64,000 bases of DNA from Shouchella xiaoxiensis. GTDB lineage: Bacteria; Bacillota; Bacilli; Bacillales; Bacillaceae_D. Position numbers and translations under genes: made by a program. Position 1 is the first letter of the stretch. The number at the start of each line of letters is the position of its first letter. Shown here in pieces: positions 50,809 through 60,581 of this stretch. The notes under the pieces are model-generated. The model was given only the letters and a program-made list of their open reading frames with translations, had not been told where the DNA came from and made no database searches. The stretch is taken from NCBI RefSeq assembly GCF_016907895.1, contig NZ_JAFBCV010000009.1, forward strand, positions 62,001-126,000, in the 5' to 3' direction.

Positions 50809-52620
50809 TCACATGGACAGGGCATCTTCCTCACTTAGCGTGTATTTGTTTAAATAACGGCTGATAACTAAGAGTGGCCAGCAGTACCGATAGCTGTGGT
50901 AGTGAATATAGAACTGACCAGGTAACCCACCTCCAGTCGGGTAGGCGGTACGAATGCCTTCCTCGTCTAGCCAAAGGAGCAGCTGTTTTGCTGCGTATTT
51001 CATTTGCTCAGTCGGAAAAGGGTAAAGAGAAACAAGTGCATCCAATGCCCAAGCCGTGTGAACGACGGTTGATGTGTGCAGGGGAATGAAGCGTTTTGCG
51101 ACATCGCTTTGGCACGACTCGCCCCAGCCCCCGTCCGTGAGGCTGTTTTGTTCAAGCCACTGTCTTGCTTTTTGCATCGATAAATGATCGGCAGAGATGC
51201 CAACCGCGTGCATTCCAGTGACGGCAGCCCAAGTTCCATAAAGATAGGCAATACCCCAGCGACCGAGCCAGCTCCCGTCTTTTTGTTGGGTTTCTATTAA
51301 CCACTGAACGCCTTGTTTAACGCCAGGGTGAGCTGTCGTTAACCGCGCATGGCTGCCGAGAAATTCCAACGTTCGACCGGTTAGATCGGCGGCTGATGGA
51401 TCAACAATGGTGTCCGATGCATTCTGAAGCGGAATGGGCAAATGAGCAGAGCTGTTTTTCTCAAATGCCGCCCAGCCGCCATCTCGGTTTTGTCTATGCA
51501 GGAGCCAATGTAGTCCTTTGCGCCAGGCAATCGCCGCTTGGTGATCTGAAGAAACAAGCGGCGTCAGCACACGAAGTGCAGCCTGTGTGTCATCGACATC
51601 GGGGTGAAACGAGTTACTTGTCGAGAATCCCCAGCCACCGCTCTGTTGTTGGCGTTTTAAAATGAAAGTAGCTGAGCGGTTAATTGAGCTGGTGCTTTGT
51701 TCAGAATTACGCTCCTGCATCGCATACGTTAGTAAAGCCGTGTCCCAAACCGATGAAGGCGAGTTCTGCAAGTGAACGTCTTGGTTCGTTTGATCAAAAA
51801 AAAGATGAGATTTTAAACCGGTTATGGCCTGTTTAATAAGCGGTGCATCTTTGCGATAACCAAGTGCGAGCAGGGCGTAGACCATTAAGAACGTCGCGCT
51901 TGCATAGCTATGCAGTGTACCGTCGTCTTCCATATGGTCCAGTAGATAATGCTCTGCTTTTTTAAATGGTTTTGTTGTTGAACTCTTTGAAGCGTATGGT
52001 TTTTGCTGCTGCAATTTCTTGTACTTGTTTGTTTGATAGAGATGAAAAAGGGTACAATCAGATGGTAATTTAATTGTATAGCGCGTATGTCCAAGAATTA
52101 ACAGGGATGCAAAGTGCGTCCGTACATATGAACTAAGCCGTTGAAAGCTAAATGATAGCCAAGCTGGAGCTTTTAGTAAAAATAACGGTAATGGAAAAAA
52201 GCTGGGCCATGGGTATAAATGGTACAGGGCAAGCAATGCTTTTGTTGAGACATGTGCCTTTTCCAGACCGCCGTTTTGACGAATAAAGCTCGCAGCAGCT
52301 TGAAGCCGTTCATCTTCTTTTTTTAATGCACCAGATACATAAAGTGCTGTATAAGCTTCAATTGTTGAAGACAGATGGCCGTGGTCATCGTCGTACTGTT
52401 TCCAATGACCAGCGGTTGATTGAGTACGGATTAAGCGGTGCTGTAACTGCTTTTGCAGTGGTTTGTCCTCATCAAATGCATAAAGCAATAAGAGCATATG
52501 GGCATCCGTCATAGCCCCTGATTCAAAGCAGAAATGATAGGACCCATCCTCTTGCTGCATTGAATGCAGTTTTGTTAATAAAGCAGCGTGCTTTAGCGAT
52601 AGTTGGTGGTTTAGCTCCAT
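50809..52620 (-). CDS. Squalene-hopene / tetraprenyl-curcumene cyclase family protein
   Basis: Class II terpene cyclase of 603 residues with the catalytic DVDDT motif (acidic residues about 341-344) and QW-type repeats: RQQQSGGWGF, RQNRDGGWAAF, QQKDGSWLG and LTDGGWGE. Such enzymes cyclise squalene to hopene, or in Bacillus subtilis (SqhC) cyclise tetraprenyl-beta-curcumene to sesquarterpenes. The sequence alone does not decide between these. The ATG at 52620 has GGAGGAGGG upstream; an open frame extends 18 codons further but lacks a good site. No squalene-synthesis gene is nearby. Confidence 0.88.
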   Translation of the reverse strand: MELNHQLSLKHAALLTKLHSMQQEDGSYHFCFESGAMTDAHMLLLLYAFDEDKPLQKQLQHRLIRTQSTAGHWKQYDDDHGHLSSTIEAYTALYVSGALKKEDERLQAAASFIRQNGGLEKAHVSTKALLALYHLYPWPSFFPLPLFLLKAPAWLSFSFQRLSSYVRTHFASLLILGHTRYTIKLPSDCTLFHLYQTNKYKKLQQQKPYASKSSTTKPFKKAEHYLLDHMEDDGTLHSYASATFLMVYALLALGYRKDAPLIKQAITGLKSHLFFDQTNQDVHLQNSPSSVWDTALLTYAMQERNSEQSTSSINRSATFILKRQQQSGGWGFSTSNSFHPDVDDTQAALRVLTPLVSSDHQAAIAWRKGLHWLLHRQNRDGGWAAFEKNSSAHLPIPLQNASDTIVDPSAADLTGRTLEFLGSHARLTTAHPGVKQGVQWLIETQQKDGSWLGRWGIAYLYGTWAAVTGMHAVGISADHLSMQKARQWLEQNSLTDGGWGESCQSDVAKRFIPLHTSTVVHTAWALDALVSLYPFPTEQMKYAAKQLLLWLDEEGIRTAYPTGGGLPGQFYIHYHSYRYCWPLLVISRYLNKYTLSEEDALSM

Positions 52621-52758
52621 AACCCTCCTCCAATAAAGTGATTCGTACAAGCGTGAAACAAACGCTTCTTGCACATCCTATGAACAAAGGGTACTAGCGG
52701 ACAGGGGTTACACCTATTGGACAGACCTATTTATGAAGGAATAAGGTGATGAACAGAA

Positions 52759-53733
52759 ATGATTTATATTGGTTTTCTTTTATTAGCAGCCGTTACCGTC
52801 ATAAGTGCGGTAAAGCTTTCTGGATACGCTGAGGTTATTCAATTACGAACAGGGATGACCGGTTTTTTTGTCGGGGCAGTGCTGGTGGCGGGGGCGACGT
52901 CGCTTCCAGAGGTTACAACGAGCGTTACCTCAGGGTTAATTCGCAGTCCAGATTTAGCTGTAGGGAATGTGTTAGGAAGCAACTTGTTCAATTTATTCAT
53001 ATTAGCTGTGTTGGATCTGTGGTTTCGGAAAAAAAGAATGTACGTCCACATTTCAGACAAGTCGTTTATGCCAGGACTACTAGGCCTATTATTAGCCATT
53101 ATTGTTGCTGTGGCATTTTTGATTCAGTCGTCTGCAAACGTATTTGGCGTTGGACTTGATTCTTTATTTATCGTTGCGTTTTACTTTGGTGGTTTGTATT
53201 ACTTAAATAAGAAAGATAAATTACCAGATGAACCGGTTTCAGAGAAAGAAGTGCAGATGTCGTTGAAAGCAGGCATCACGCGGTTTGCTATTGCCGCTTT
53301 ACTTATTTTAGCAGCAGGGTCATTTTTGACCATTATTGGGGACCAAATTGCCATTCAAACTGGGCTGGGCCAATCATTTGTAGGAAGTTTGCTCATAGCA
53401 GGAGCGACATCCTTACCGGAAGTGTCAGTTGTTTACCTTGCTTTAAAACGTAATCAATTTAATGCGGCTCTTGGCGTTGTGCTTGGCAGCAATATGTTTA
53501 ACTTAATTCTCCTTGCAGTTGCCGATGGATTTTACAGAGACGCTGTACTGCTCCGAGACGCGAGCCAGATCAATTGGATATCTATCGCTGCGTTAATTTT
53601 GTTAACAACGGTAGTGCTCATCGGAACGTGGAAAAACCAAAAAATCAAACGGTTCACTTGGCTGCCGTCGTTGCTTGTTGTCATCGGCTATACAGCAACC
53701 ATGATTATGCTTTATTTGTTTGGTTCGATTTAA
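52759..53733 (+). CDS. Sodium/calcium exchanger family protein (CaCA)
   Basis: The 324-residue membrane antiporter has ten or eleven helices and two inverted alpha repeats: AGATSLPEVTTSVTSGL followed by GNVLGSNLFNL, and AGATSLPEVSVVYLAL followed by GVVLGSNMFNL. These carry the conserved Glu residues that bind the cation. It likely extrudes Ca2+ (or exchanges Na+/K+), a useful trait in alkaline habitats. AAGGAATAAGGTGATG precedes the ATG. Its end overlaps the convergent gene by 29 bases. Confidence 0.88.
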   Translation: MIYIGFLLLAAVTVISAVKLSGYAEVIQLRTGMTGFFVGAVLVAGATSLPEVTTSVTSGLIRSPDLAVGNVLGSNLFNLFILAVLDLWFRKKRMYVHISDKSFMPGLLGLLLAIIVAVAFLIQSSANVFGVGLDSLFIVAFYFGGLYYLNKKDKLPDEPVSEKEVQMSLKAGITRFAIAALLILAAGSFLTIIGDQIAIQTGLGQSFVGSLLIAGATSLPEVSVVYLALKRNQFNAALGVVLGSNMFNLILLAVADGFYRDAVLLRDASQINWISIAALILLTTVVLIGTWKNQKIKRFTWLPSLLVVIGYTATMIMLYLFGSI

Positions 53734-54310
53734 TAGGGTTTAGCGAATCAGCTTCTAATGGGGGCTGATCTTGGAGGCTCTTTGTTTCACTTAAAGCGGA
53801 AAGGACTGCACCAGTTGCCTGAATCCAGCTACCAACGGCATTCACAAGCTCTTCGTGTCCGTCAATTTCAAAATCAAGGATGGCTGCGAGTGCTTGAATC
53901 GAGTTGCCAACGACTTGAAGAAAGTCACCGGACAAGCCGTATAGTGCAGCGATGCTGACGTCTTCCTTTAAATCTTCATTAAAGCAGACGGAACCGCCAA
54001 CCGCCTGAACTAAGTTTCCTTTTATCGTCAAATTTTGTTCCAAGTCTTCATTAATTGGAAGCACAAGGGCGCCGACAATAATCGTATTACCGCCTGCTTG
54101 AATGGCGTTGCCTGCTTGATTAAGCGAGCCTGGTTCATTGCTATCAGCCATTAACCCATTACCGGTTGCTTGCAGGACATTTCCCCATAATCCAAGTGAA
54201 TCGGTCTGCGCTTCGGTGATTGCTTCTGATGGAGTATCGGCTATGGCAGCAACGATTGTCCCGGCTGCTTGAATCCAAGCACCGGATAAACCTTTAAATG
54301 CAGTTGCCAT
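53705..54310 (-). CDS. Repetitive Gly/Gln/Ala protein (DUF6944-like)
   Basis: The 201-residue protein is built of about eight to ten loosely repeated segments with the core G-N/S-x-hydrophobic-Q-A-x-G (for example WIQAAGTIV, NVLQATGN, NAIQAGGN, NLVQAVGG, SWIQATGAV), spaced by acidic linkers. It resembles the repetitive DUF6944 proteins of Bacillus, whose role is unknown. AAGGAG lies eight bases before the ATG at 54310. The regular small-residue pattern suggests an amphipathic helical stack or membrane/surface association. Confidence 0.65.
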   Translation of the reverse strand: MATAFKGLSGAWIQAAGTIVAAIADTPSEAITEAQTDSLGLWGNVLQATGNGLMADSNEPGSLNQAGNAIQAGGNTIIVGALVLPINEDLEQNLTIKGNLVQAVGGSVCFNEDLKEDVSIAALYGLSGDFLQVVGNSIQALAAILDFEIDGHEELVNAVGSWIQATGAVLSALSETKSLQDQPPLEADSLNPIKSNQTNKA

Positions 54311-54426
54311 AGTCATCACTCCTTTTCAGATAGGCTGTTGACCATCTTATTCATGAAAAGGGAGTGATGTACGCCTAATCTTTATTAGCTAAATTGGAAA
54401 AATAGCGATAAGATTGATAAGATAAA

Positions 54427-54440
54427 TGTAAGCGTTTTAT
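54427..54440 (+). promoter_or_regulatory. Candidate cre site upstream of scoAB
   Basis: TGTAAGCGTTTTAT fits the cre consensus with one or two mismatches and lies 33 bases before the scoA start, in the region just downstream of a weak promoter. Confidence 0.4.
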
Positions 54441-54473
54441 TGATTGATTTTTGTGCAAAGGAGATGGAGTTAC

Positions 54474-55181
54474 ATGAACAAAGTAATCGCTTCTACTGCA
54501 GATGTGATGGAACATATTTCAAACGGTTCGACGCTAGTTGTTGGTGGATTCGGACTGTGTGGGATTCCAGAACATTTTATTGCAGCGGTAAAGGAAAAAG
54601 GCGTAAAGGACTTAACGGTCGTCAGTAACAATTGTGGTGTAGATGATTTTGGACTTGGCTTACTGCTTGAAGACAAGCAAATAAAAAAAATGGTTTCCTC
54701 CTATGTCGGAGAAAATAAGCGCTTTGAACAACAGTTTCTAAGTGGAGAACTCGAGGTGGAGCTTGTGCCTCAAGGAACGCTTGCCGAGCGTCTGCGGGCA
54801 GGTGGAGCAGGTATTCCCGCTTTTTATACAGCAACAGGTGTAGACACGCCGGTTGCTGAAGGGAAAGAGGAGAAAGAATTTGACGGGAAACGCTATATCA
54901 TGGAGCGGGGCATTGTTGGGGATGTTGCTCTCGTTAAAGCATGGAAAGCTGATCCGTTTGGAAATCTTGTTTTCCGAAAAACGTCCCGCAACTTCAACCC
55001 ATTAGCAGCGATGGCTGGAAAGCGAACGATCGTTGAAGTAGAAGAGCTCGTGGAGCTTGGTGAACTTGGACCCGATGAGATTCATCTGTCTGGTGTCTAC
55101 GTGCAGCATGTGTTTGTTGGAGAGGCATTTGAAAAGCGGATTGAACGACGGACGGTAGCTGAAGTGAAAGGAGGCGCTTAA
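54474..55181 (+). CDS. scoA: 3-oxoacid CoA-transferase subunit A
   Basis: Alpha subunit of a succinyl-CoA:3-ketoacid (acetoacetate) CoA-transferase. The 235-residue protein has the family motif [15 protein letters not shown], the SNNCGVDD loop, and [16 protein letters not shown]. It moves CoA between succinate and acetoacetate, linking ketone or butanoate metabolism to the TCA cycle. The ATG at 54474 follows AAAGGAG. It is tightly paired with the beta subunit gene one base after its stop. Confidence 0.92.
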   Translation: MNKVIASTADVMEHISNGSTLVVGGFGLCGIPEHFIAAVKEKGVKDLTVVSNNCGVDDFGLGLLLEDKQIKKMVSSYVGENKRFEQQFLSGELEVELVPQGTLAERLRAGGAGIPAFYTATGVDTPVAEGKEEKEFDGKRYIMERGIVGDVALVKAWKADPFGNLVFRKTSRNFNPLAAMAGKRTIVEVEELVELGELGPDEIHLSGVYVQHVFVGEAFEKRIERRTVAEVKGGA

Positions 55182-55182
55182 G

Positions 55183-55824
55183 ATGAAAGAATCAAGACAG
55201 CGCATCTTGGCGCGGGCGGTGCAGGAAGTGAAGGACGGAATGTGCGTTAATTTAGGCATCGGTATGCCGACGCTCATCGCCAATATGATTCCAACTGATG
55301 TGCATGTTATGCTGCAGTCTGAGAATGGCTTGCTCGGCATTGGTCGCTATCCAACTGAAGAAGAGATTGACCCTGATTTAATTAATGCCGGAAAAGAAAC
55401 GGTAACGGCAACGACTGGTGCGTCTTACTTTGACAGTGCAGAATCCTTTGCGATGATCCGCGGTGGTCACATTGATTTAGCGATTCTCGGGGGTATGGAA
55501 GTTTCCGAAACGGGCGATCTAGCCAACTGGATGATTCCTGGAAAAATGGTCAAGGGCATGGGTGGAGCGATGGACCTCGTCCAAGGTGCTAAAAAGACCG
55601 TTGTCATTATGGACCATACGAATAAGCATGGAGAATCCAAAGTAAAAGCGGCCTGTACCTTACCGTTAACAGGAAAAGCGGTCGTGGATTTATTAATTAC
55701 CGATTTGGCTGTGTTTGAATTTGTTGATGGTCAAATGACGCTTATTGGCCTGCAAGAAGGCGTCTTGCTTGATCAAGTCAAGCAAGCAACTGAGGCCAAG
55801 TTTCGTGTTGGGTTAGATGTGTAG
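55183..55824 (+). CDS. scoB: 3-oxoacid CoA-transferase subunit B
   Basis: Beta subunit of 213 residues with the catalytic Glu47 in SENGLLGIG, which forms the glutamyl-CoA thioester, and the family block [13 protein letters not shown] near the start. GGAGG precedes the ATG inside the end of scoA, so the two subunits are made together. A terminator follows. Confidence 0.92.
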   Translation: MKESRQRILARAVQEVKDGMCVNLGIGMPTLIANMIPTDVHVMLQSENGLLGIGRYPTEEEIDPDLINAGKETVTATTGASYFDSAESFAMIRGGHIDLAILGGMEVSETGDLANWMIPGKMVKGMGGAMDLVQGAKKTVVIMDHTNKHGESKVKAACTLPLTGKAVVDLLITDLAVFEFVDGQMTLIGLQEGVLLDQVKQATEAKFRVGLDV

Positions 55825-55834
55825 CAAAGAGGTG

Positions 55835-55869
55835 AAAGCCAAAGCAGACTCGTTGTTCTGGCTTTTTTT
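55835..55869 (+). terminator. Terminator of scoAB
   Basis: AAAGCCA pairs with TGGCTTT around a partly paired 17-base loop, followed by T's. Confidence 0.7.
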
Positions 55870-55955
55870 GCGTTGTTCTGCAGGCATTTGCATTCCAAAC
55901 ATAACCATATTAAGCTAAAAGAAAAGCTCGATCTGAATGAAAGGAAGTGGTCTAG

Positions 55956-56651
55956 CTGTTTAAACTGCTGTTAATAGAAGACGATCAATCGCTTTTCCAA
56001 GAAATGAAACAACAGTTAAATCAGTGGAATTATGCTGTATACGGGATAGATGACTGGAGTAAGGTAATGGAAACCTATGCAAGCACGGCGCCTGATCTTG
56101 TTTTAATAGATGTGCAGCTACCGATGTTTGATGGTTTTCATTGGTGTAGAATGATTCGCGCTCATTCTAGTGTTCCAATACTCTTCCTGTCTTCAAGAGA
56201 CCACCCCACCGACCATGTGATGGCGATGCAGCTTGGGGCAGATGATTTTATCCAAAAACCGTTTCACTTGGATGTTCTTATTGCGAAGATTCAAGCAACG
56301 TTAAGGCGGACGTATAACTACAATCAAGCGGATAGCGGCAACATCATTCGAACATGGCAAGGCGCTACGGTCGATGTTGAGCAAAACCTTGTTACGTATA
56401 ACGAGCAGTCTGTTGAGCTGACTAAAAACGAAATGTTTATCTTAAAACAGCTACTCGAACGAAAAAACAAAATTGTCAGTCGTGATGATTTAATTAAAGA
56501 GCTGTGGGATGATAAACGTTTTATTAGTGATAACACATTAACGGTGAATGTGAACCGTCTGCGCAAACAGTTGATGAAGCTCGATCTTGGCCAGTATATT
56601 GAAACGAAGGTTGGACAAGGTTATATCGCTGTGGAAGGAGAACACGGATGA
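55956..56651 (+). CDS. bceR: BceR-type response regulator, probable CTG start
   Basis: OmpR-family regulator of a peptide-antibiotic sensing system. The receiver domain has acidic Glu8-Asp9-Asp10 and the phosphoacceptor Asp52 (LIDVQLPMFDG); the C-terminal winged helix ends with TKVGQGYIAV. The first ATG in frame (56004) would cut off the acidic pocket. A TAG lies directly before CTG at 55956, and reading from this CTG gives FKLLLIEDD, matching the first residues of BceR. AAAGGAAG stands about eight bases upstream, so CTG initiation is the simplest explanation. It overlaps bceS by four bases. Confidence 0.85.
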   Translation: MFKLLLIEDDQSLFQEMKQQLNQWNYAVYGIDDWSKVMETYASTAPDLVLIDVQLPMFDGFHWCRMIRAHSSVPILFLSSRDHPTDHVMAMQLGADDFIQKPFHLDVLIAKIQATLRRTYNYNQADSGNIIRTWQGATVDVEQNLVTYNEQSVELTKNEMFILKQLLERKNKIVSRDDLIKELWDDKRFISDNTLTVNVNRLRKQLMKLDLGQYIETKVGQGYIAVEGEHG

Positions 56652-57652
56652 TCGGTACGTTTTTAAAAGAACGACTGAGTTGGATTGGCTTTGTCTTTTT
56701 TATTCACGGAGTTATTTTGCTCGTAGGGTACTTGGATACTACGTTGCCTTTTAGAAGTATTCTCTATCCACTGTTGTTAACGGCGGTTTGTTTCTTGCTG
56801 TTTCTTGTTTTTCGCTATCGGAAAGAGACGGCATATTATGAAGCGCTTAAGGATATAAACCAAAGCGACGACTTACTTCAATTACCGCACAGCCATTCGC
56901 CGTTCGAGGATATTGTTGCTGGGACCATGTCTGATCAACGGACGGTATTGGTAAAAAGATATATGGAAAAAGAACGTTTAATGGACAATGAGAAGGACGA
57001 ACTGCTGGCGTGGATTCATGAAGTAAAAACGCCGCTGACAACAATGGGGCTTGTGATTGATCGCCTAGAGGACAGACAGTTGCGAGAAACGATTCATTAT
57101 GAATGGATGCGAATTCATTTGCTGCTCGATCAACAACTCTACCAAAAACGGATGGCTTTTATTGAAAATGATTTGTTTATAGAGACTGTAGACTTACTTT
57201 CATTGCTTCATACAGAAATTAAGTCGTTTCAAACTTGGTGTGTCCAAAAAGGAATTGGCATTCAATTAGACTTGGTCGAGGAAAAGGTGACAAGTGATGC
57301 AAAGTGGCTCTCTTTTCTGTTGAGGCAGATTCTATCCAATGCCATTAAGTATAGCAGTCAAGGGGAAATCGTTATTCGCTCATCTGAACTCAATGGGCAG
57401 GTAGTCGTAACGATTCAGGATGAGGGAATTGGCATTGAAGCAAAAGATTTAATCCGGATTAAGGAAAAAGGCTTTACCTCAACAACCCATCATCAAGAAC
57501 AAGCAGCAAGTGGAATGGGTTTGTATTTGGCGGATAAGGTGGCTGAAGCTTTGCATATGGAGCTGCTCATTGAGTCTGAAGTTAAACGGGGAACAACGAT
57601 AACGCTTGTTTTCCCGAATCGCAATTCGTTTAGTTCTGTACAAAGCATGTGA
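56648..57652 (+). CDS. bceS: BceS-type intramembrane-sensing histidine kinase
   Basis: The 334-residue kinase has two close N-terminal helices (residues 11-29 and 36-55) with almost no extracellular loop, typical of kinases that sense through the BceAB transporter. The phospho-accepting His124 is in WIHEVKTPL. The ATPase part has the N box (LSNAIKYSS), G1 (DEGIGI) and G2 (SGMGLYLA). It phosphorylates the adjacent BceR-type regulator when the transporter is working against a peptide antibiotic. Confidence 0.9.
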   Translation: MIGTFLKERLSWIGFVFFIHGVILLVGYLDTTLPFRSILYPLLLTAVCFLLFLVFRYRKETAYYEALKDINQSDDLLQLPHSHSPFEDIVAGTMSDQRTVLVKRYMEKERLMDNEKDELLAWIHEVKTPLTTMGLVIDRLEDRQLRETIHYEWMRIHLLLDQQLYQKRMAFIENDLFIETVDLLSLLHTEIKSFQTWCVQKGIGIQLDLVEEKVTSDAKWLSFLLRQILSNAIKYSSQGEIVIRSSELNGQVVVTIQDEGIGIEAKDLIRIKEKGFTSTTHHQEQAASGMGLYLADKVAEALHMELLIESEVKRGTTITLVFPNRNSFSSVQSM

Positions 57653-57672
57653 CAAAGATGTCACATGCTTTG
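57641..57672. promoter_or_regulatory. BceR-type binding box upstream of bceA
   Basis: A perfect palindrome with 14-base arms (CAAAGCATGTGACA and TGTCACATGCTTTG, loop AAGA). The core TGTGAC-n6-GTCACA closely resembles the inverted repeat known upstream of B. subtilis bceA. It overlaps the bceS stop and ends 101 bases before the bceA start. It could also act as a terminator for bceRS. Confidence 0.65.
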
Positions 57673-57716
57673 CCGTTTTGTTCGCACAATAGAAGGAGAT
57701 TGACGAGGAGCACTCT

Positions 57717-57722
57717 TATACT
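57717..57722 (+). promoter_or_regulatory. -10 box of the bceAB promoter
   Basis: TATACT with a poor -35 region 17 bases upstream (AGGAGA), as expected for an activator-dependent promoter served by the palindrome upstream. Confidence 0.4.
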
Positions 57723-57773
57723 TGTTGTAAGGAACAATAAACAGGAAGCAGGACTTAAGAGGAGTGGGAAATT

Positions 57774-58526
57774 ATGATTTTACAGGCAAACAAGCTTCGA
57801 AAAGCTTACGGAAACAAGTGGAACAAACAAGAAGTGTTAAAAGGAATTGATTTGTTAATTGACCGGGCTGATTTTGTCAGCATTATGGGTGCTTCTGGTT
57901 CAGGAAAAACAACGTTGCTAAACGTGTTATCAACGATTGATCATGTAAGCAGTGGATCAATCATTATTAACGAGATGGAGCTTACAAGTTTAAAAGAAAA
58001 GCAACTAGCTGAATTTCGCAAAAAAGAACTTGGCTTTATTTTTCAAGAGTACAATCTGCTCGACTCCCTTACCGTGAAAGAAAACATTGTGCTGCCATTA
58101 ACAATCCAGAAAGTGAGCAAGAAAGAGGCTCATGCCCGCTTTGAAACCATTGCCACCCAGCTGGGCATTGTTGAACTAGCAAATAAATACCCGAATGAAT
58201 TGTCAGGAGGTCAGAAGCAGCGAACGTCGGCAGCGCGAGCATTTATTCATGAGCCGAGCTTAATCTTTGCAGATGAACCGACGGGGGCTTTGGATTCGAA
58301 AAGCGCATCAAGCTTACTAGAAACATTAAGTCAATTGAACAAAGAGCGTCAGGCGACGATCATGATGGTTACGCATGACCCAGCGGCTGCCAGCTACAGC
58401 AGTAGCGTTGTATTTATTAAAGATGGACAGATTTATACCCGCTTAACGAGGGGAACTCAGTCTCGCCAAGAGTTTTTCAAAGACATCATGAAAACACAAG
58501 CGGTTTTAGGTGGCGTTCACCAATGA
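57774..58526 (+). CDS. bceA: BceA-type ABC transporter ATPase
   Basis: The 250-residue ATPase has Walker [13 protein letters not shown]-loop [10 protein letters not shown], signature [15 protein letters not shown] and Walker [13 protein letters not shown]. It belongs to the peptide-7-exporter (BceAB) family, which frees lipid II-cycle targets from bacitracin-like peptides. GAGGAGTG precedes the ATG; it overlaps bceB by four bases. Confidence 0.92.
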   Translation: MILQANKLRKAYGNKWNKQEVLKGIDLLIDRADFVSIMGASGSGKTTLLNVLSTIDHVSSGSIIINEMELTSLKEKQLAEFRKKELGFIFQEYNLLDSLTVKENIVLPLTIQKVSKKEAHARFETIATQLGIVELANKYPNELSGGQKQRTSAARAFIHEPSLIFADEPTGALDSKSASSLLETLSQLNKERQATIMMVTHDPAAASYSSSVVFIKDGQIYTRLTRGTQSRQEFFKDIMKTQAVLGGVHQ

Positions 58527-60469
58527 ATCAATCACTCGCTTTAAAAAATGTAAAGAAGCAGGGAAAAAATTATTTTATCTATTTATTTGCACTCGTATTA
58601 AGCGTAGCGCTCTACTTCTCCTTCTTAACGCTGCGTCATAACCCGGTAATGAGAGTCGTAGAAGAGCGGATGAGCGCGACTCCAGCTATTACGGCAGGAT
58701 CAGTGATGCTGTTCTTCATACTCGCATTCTTTCTGTTGTATGCGAACAATCTAATCATGAAGCGGAGAAGTCAGGAGTTTGGCTTACTCCAGCTGATCGG
58801 TATGACTAAGCAAGAAGTGACAAAAGTGGTTCGAGTGGAAAGTGCGATTCTCTATGTAATAGCCCTTGTAGCTGGTACGATCTTTGGTTATTTAATCTCA
58901 AAATTAATGACCATGTTATTGTTGCTGATTATTGGAATAGAAGAAGAGGTAACGCTCTATTTCTCGTTAATCGCACTCTGGCAAACGGTTGTTGTTTTTC
59001 TAATTATTTACGTGCTAGTTATGATTGCGAACAGTTTATTTATACGAAAACGAAGCATTCTCAATCTGATTCAGTTTCGTAAACAAACGGAAAACCGGGC
59101 GCGCAAGTTAACCATTTGGGAAATAATCATTGGCTTGTTTGGTCTTGGACTCATTGGAGCGGGCTATTTTATTTCTTCAGTTATGTTCAGTGAATCGTTT
59201 ATGAGTTCGACGTCTCAGTATCTTGGGGTCTTTGCCATGCTCCTAACGATGCTGTTTGTATTAGGATCTGTTATTGTTGGAACGTATTTATTCTACAGAG
59301 GATCCGTTTCATTTATTGCTAAGCTGATTCGAAAAAAACAGGCTGGCTACATGCCGGTAAAGCAAGTGCTTTCCTTGTCTTCAATTATGTTTAATATGAA
59401 ATCAAGCTCCCTTCTCCTAACGATCATTACAACGATCTCTGCTCTAGCGATCGGTCTGCTGTCACTGAGCTATATCGGCTATTACTCGGCTGAGGAATCG
59501 GCGAAACAGTATGTACCGCACCATTTTTCTTTTGCAGATGAAGAAGAGCGAAACGCGCTGCAGACTGGATTAGACGAAGAAGGAATTTCTTATCAATCGC
59601 ATGATTTAGAAGTGATTGAGCTGAATCTCGATCTCTCCGACGTCCTTGTTGATGAAGGCAATCAGTTTTTTGGCGACTACGAGAATACGGTCACACCAGT
59701 TGTTAGCGATAGCCACCATCTGGCTGAAGACGTTGAGCCAGGCTCAGCTTATTTAACAGGTATGAATGCCGTTCTCGGATCGATGCTGACGTTCCAGGAT
59801 GAAGGTACAGTGCGATTCACGGTTGAAAACGAACAAATTGAGCTCGACTATACAGGTTTGAAGGATGAGGGACTTGTATCCTATACATTTGCAAGCGGAG
59901 GATTGCCAATTCTCGTTGTAGACAACGGGCTTTTCCAAGAGCTATTAGCGGAAGTTGAGACGCCGCAGGTCGATTATGCGATTCAACTGAGTGATGAACA
60001 AGATCTTTCACAAGCGACTGCGTTATTCGCTGAATTAGGTCCGTATGAAAGTATGGCTAACTCACAGTTAGAATACTTTACAGATCAAAAAGAAACCATT
60101 GGTCTGCTGATGTTTGTTGTTGGCTTTTTAGGCTTGGCCTTCCTCTTTACGTCTGGCTGCATCTTATATATTAAACAAATGGATGAAAGTGAGGCGGATC
60201 AGCCTGACTATACGATTCTTCGTAAGCTTGGCTTCTCTCAAATGGACTTGTTAAAAGGGATTCAAGTGCGTCAATTGTACAACTTTGGGATACCGCTCAT
60301 AATTGGACTGTTGCATAGCTACTTTGCCGTTCGTTCTGGCTGGTTTTTCTTTGGAGCGGAGATGCACATTCCAATGCTGATTGTGATGGGATTATATACG
60401 GCGCTTTATTCTGTCTTTGCGATTCTGTCAGTTGCTCATTCCAAAAAAATTATTCGAGAATCGTTGTGA
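58523..60469 (+). CDS. bceB: BceB-type ABC permease
   Basis: The 648-residue permease has the ten-helix BceB layout: four helices with an [19 protein letters not shown] coupling region, then helices 5-7, a large extracellular domain (about residues 325-520) that recognises the peptide or its lipid target, and helices 8-10. With BceA it both detoxifies and signals through BceS. A convergent terminator ends the unit. Confidence 0.9.
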   Translation: MNQSLALKNVKKQGKNYFIYLFALVLSVALYFSFLTLRHNPVMRVVEERMSATPAITAGSVMLFFILAFFLLYANNLIMKRRSQEFGLLQLIGMTKQEVTKVVRVESAILYVIALVAGTIFGYLISKLMTMLLLLIIGIEEEVTLYFSLIALWQTVVVFLIIYVLVMIANSLFIRKRSILNLIQFRKQTENRARKLTIWEIIIGLFGLGLIGAGYFISSVMFSESFMSSTSQYLGVFAMLLTMLFVLGSVIVGTYLFYRGSVSFIAKLIRKKQAGYMPVKQVLSLSSIMFNMKSSSLLLTIITTISALAIGLLSLSYIGYYSAEESAKQYVPHHFSFADEEERNALQTGLDEEGISYQSHDLEVIELNLDLSDVLVDEGNQFFGDYENTVTPVVSDSHHLAEDVEPGSAYLTGMNAVLGSMLTFQDEGTVRFTVENEQIELDYTGLKDEGLVSYTFASGGLPILVVDNGLFQELLAEVETPQVDYAIQLSDEQDLSQATALFAELGPYESMANSQLEYFTDQKETIGLLMFVVGFLGLAFLFTSGCILYIKQMDESEADQPDYTILRKLGFSQMDLLKGIQVRQLYNFGIPLIIGLLHSYFAVRSGWFFFGAEMHIPMLIVMGLYTALYSVFAILSVAHSKKIIRESL

Positions 60470-60527
60470 TAACCAAGCCGTTTTTATGCGAAAAAACTGC
60501 TTCAGTGTCTCCAGATTGACGTAATGT

Positions 60528-60567
60528 AAAGACGATGGAACCTAATCAGGATCCATCGTCTTTTTAC
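60528..60567. terminator. Bidirectional terminator
   Basis: AAAGACGATGGA and TCCATCGTCTTT, 12-base loop, flanked by T's on the + side. It separates bceB from the convergent lipoprotein gene. Confidence 0.88.
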
Positions 60568-60581
60568 TGGTCTAGGCCTTC

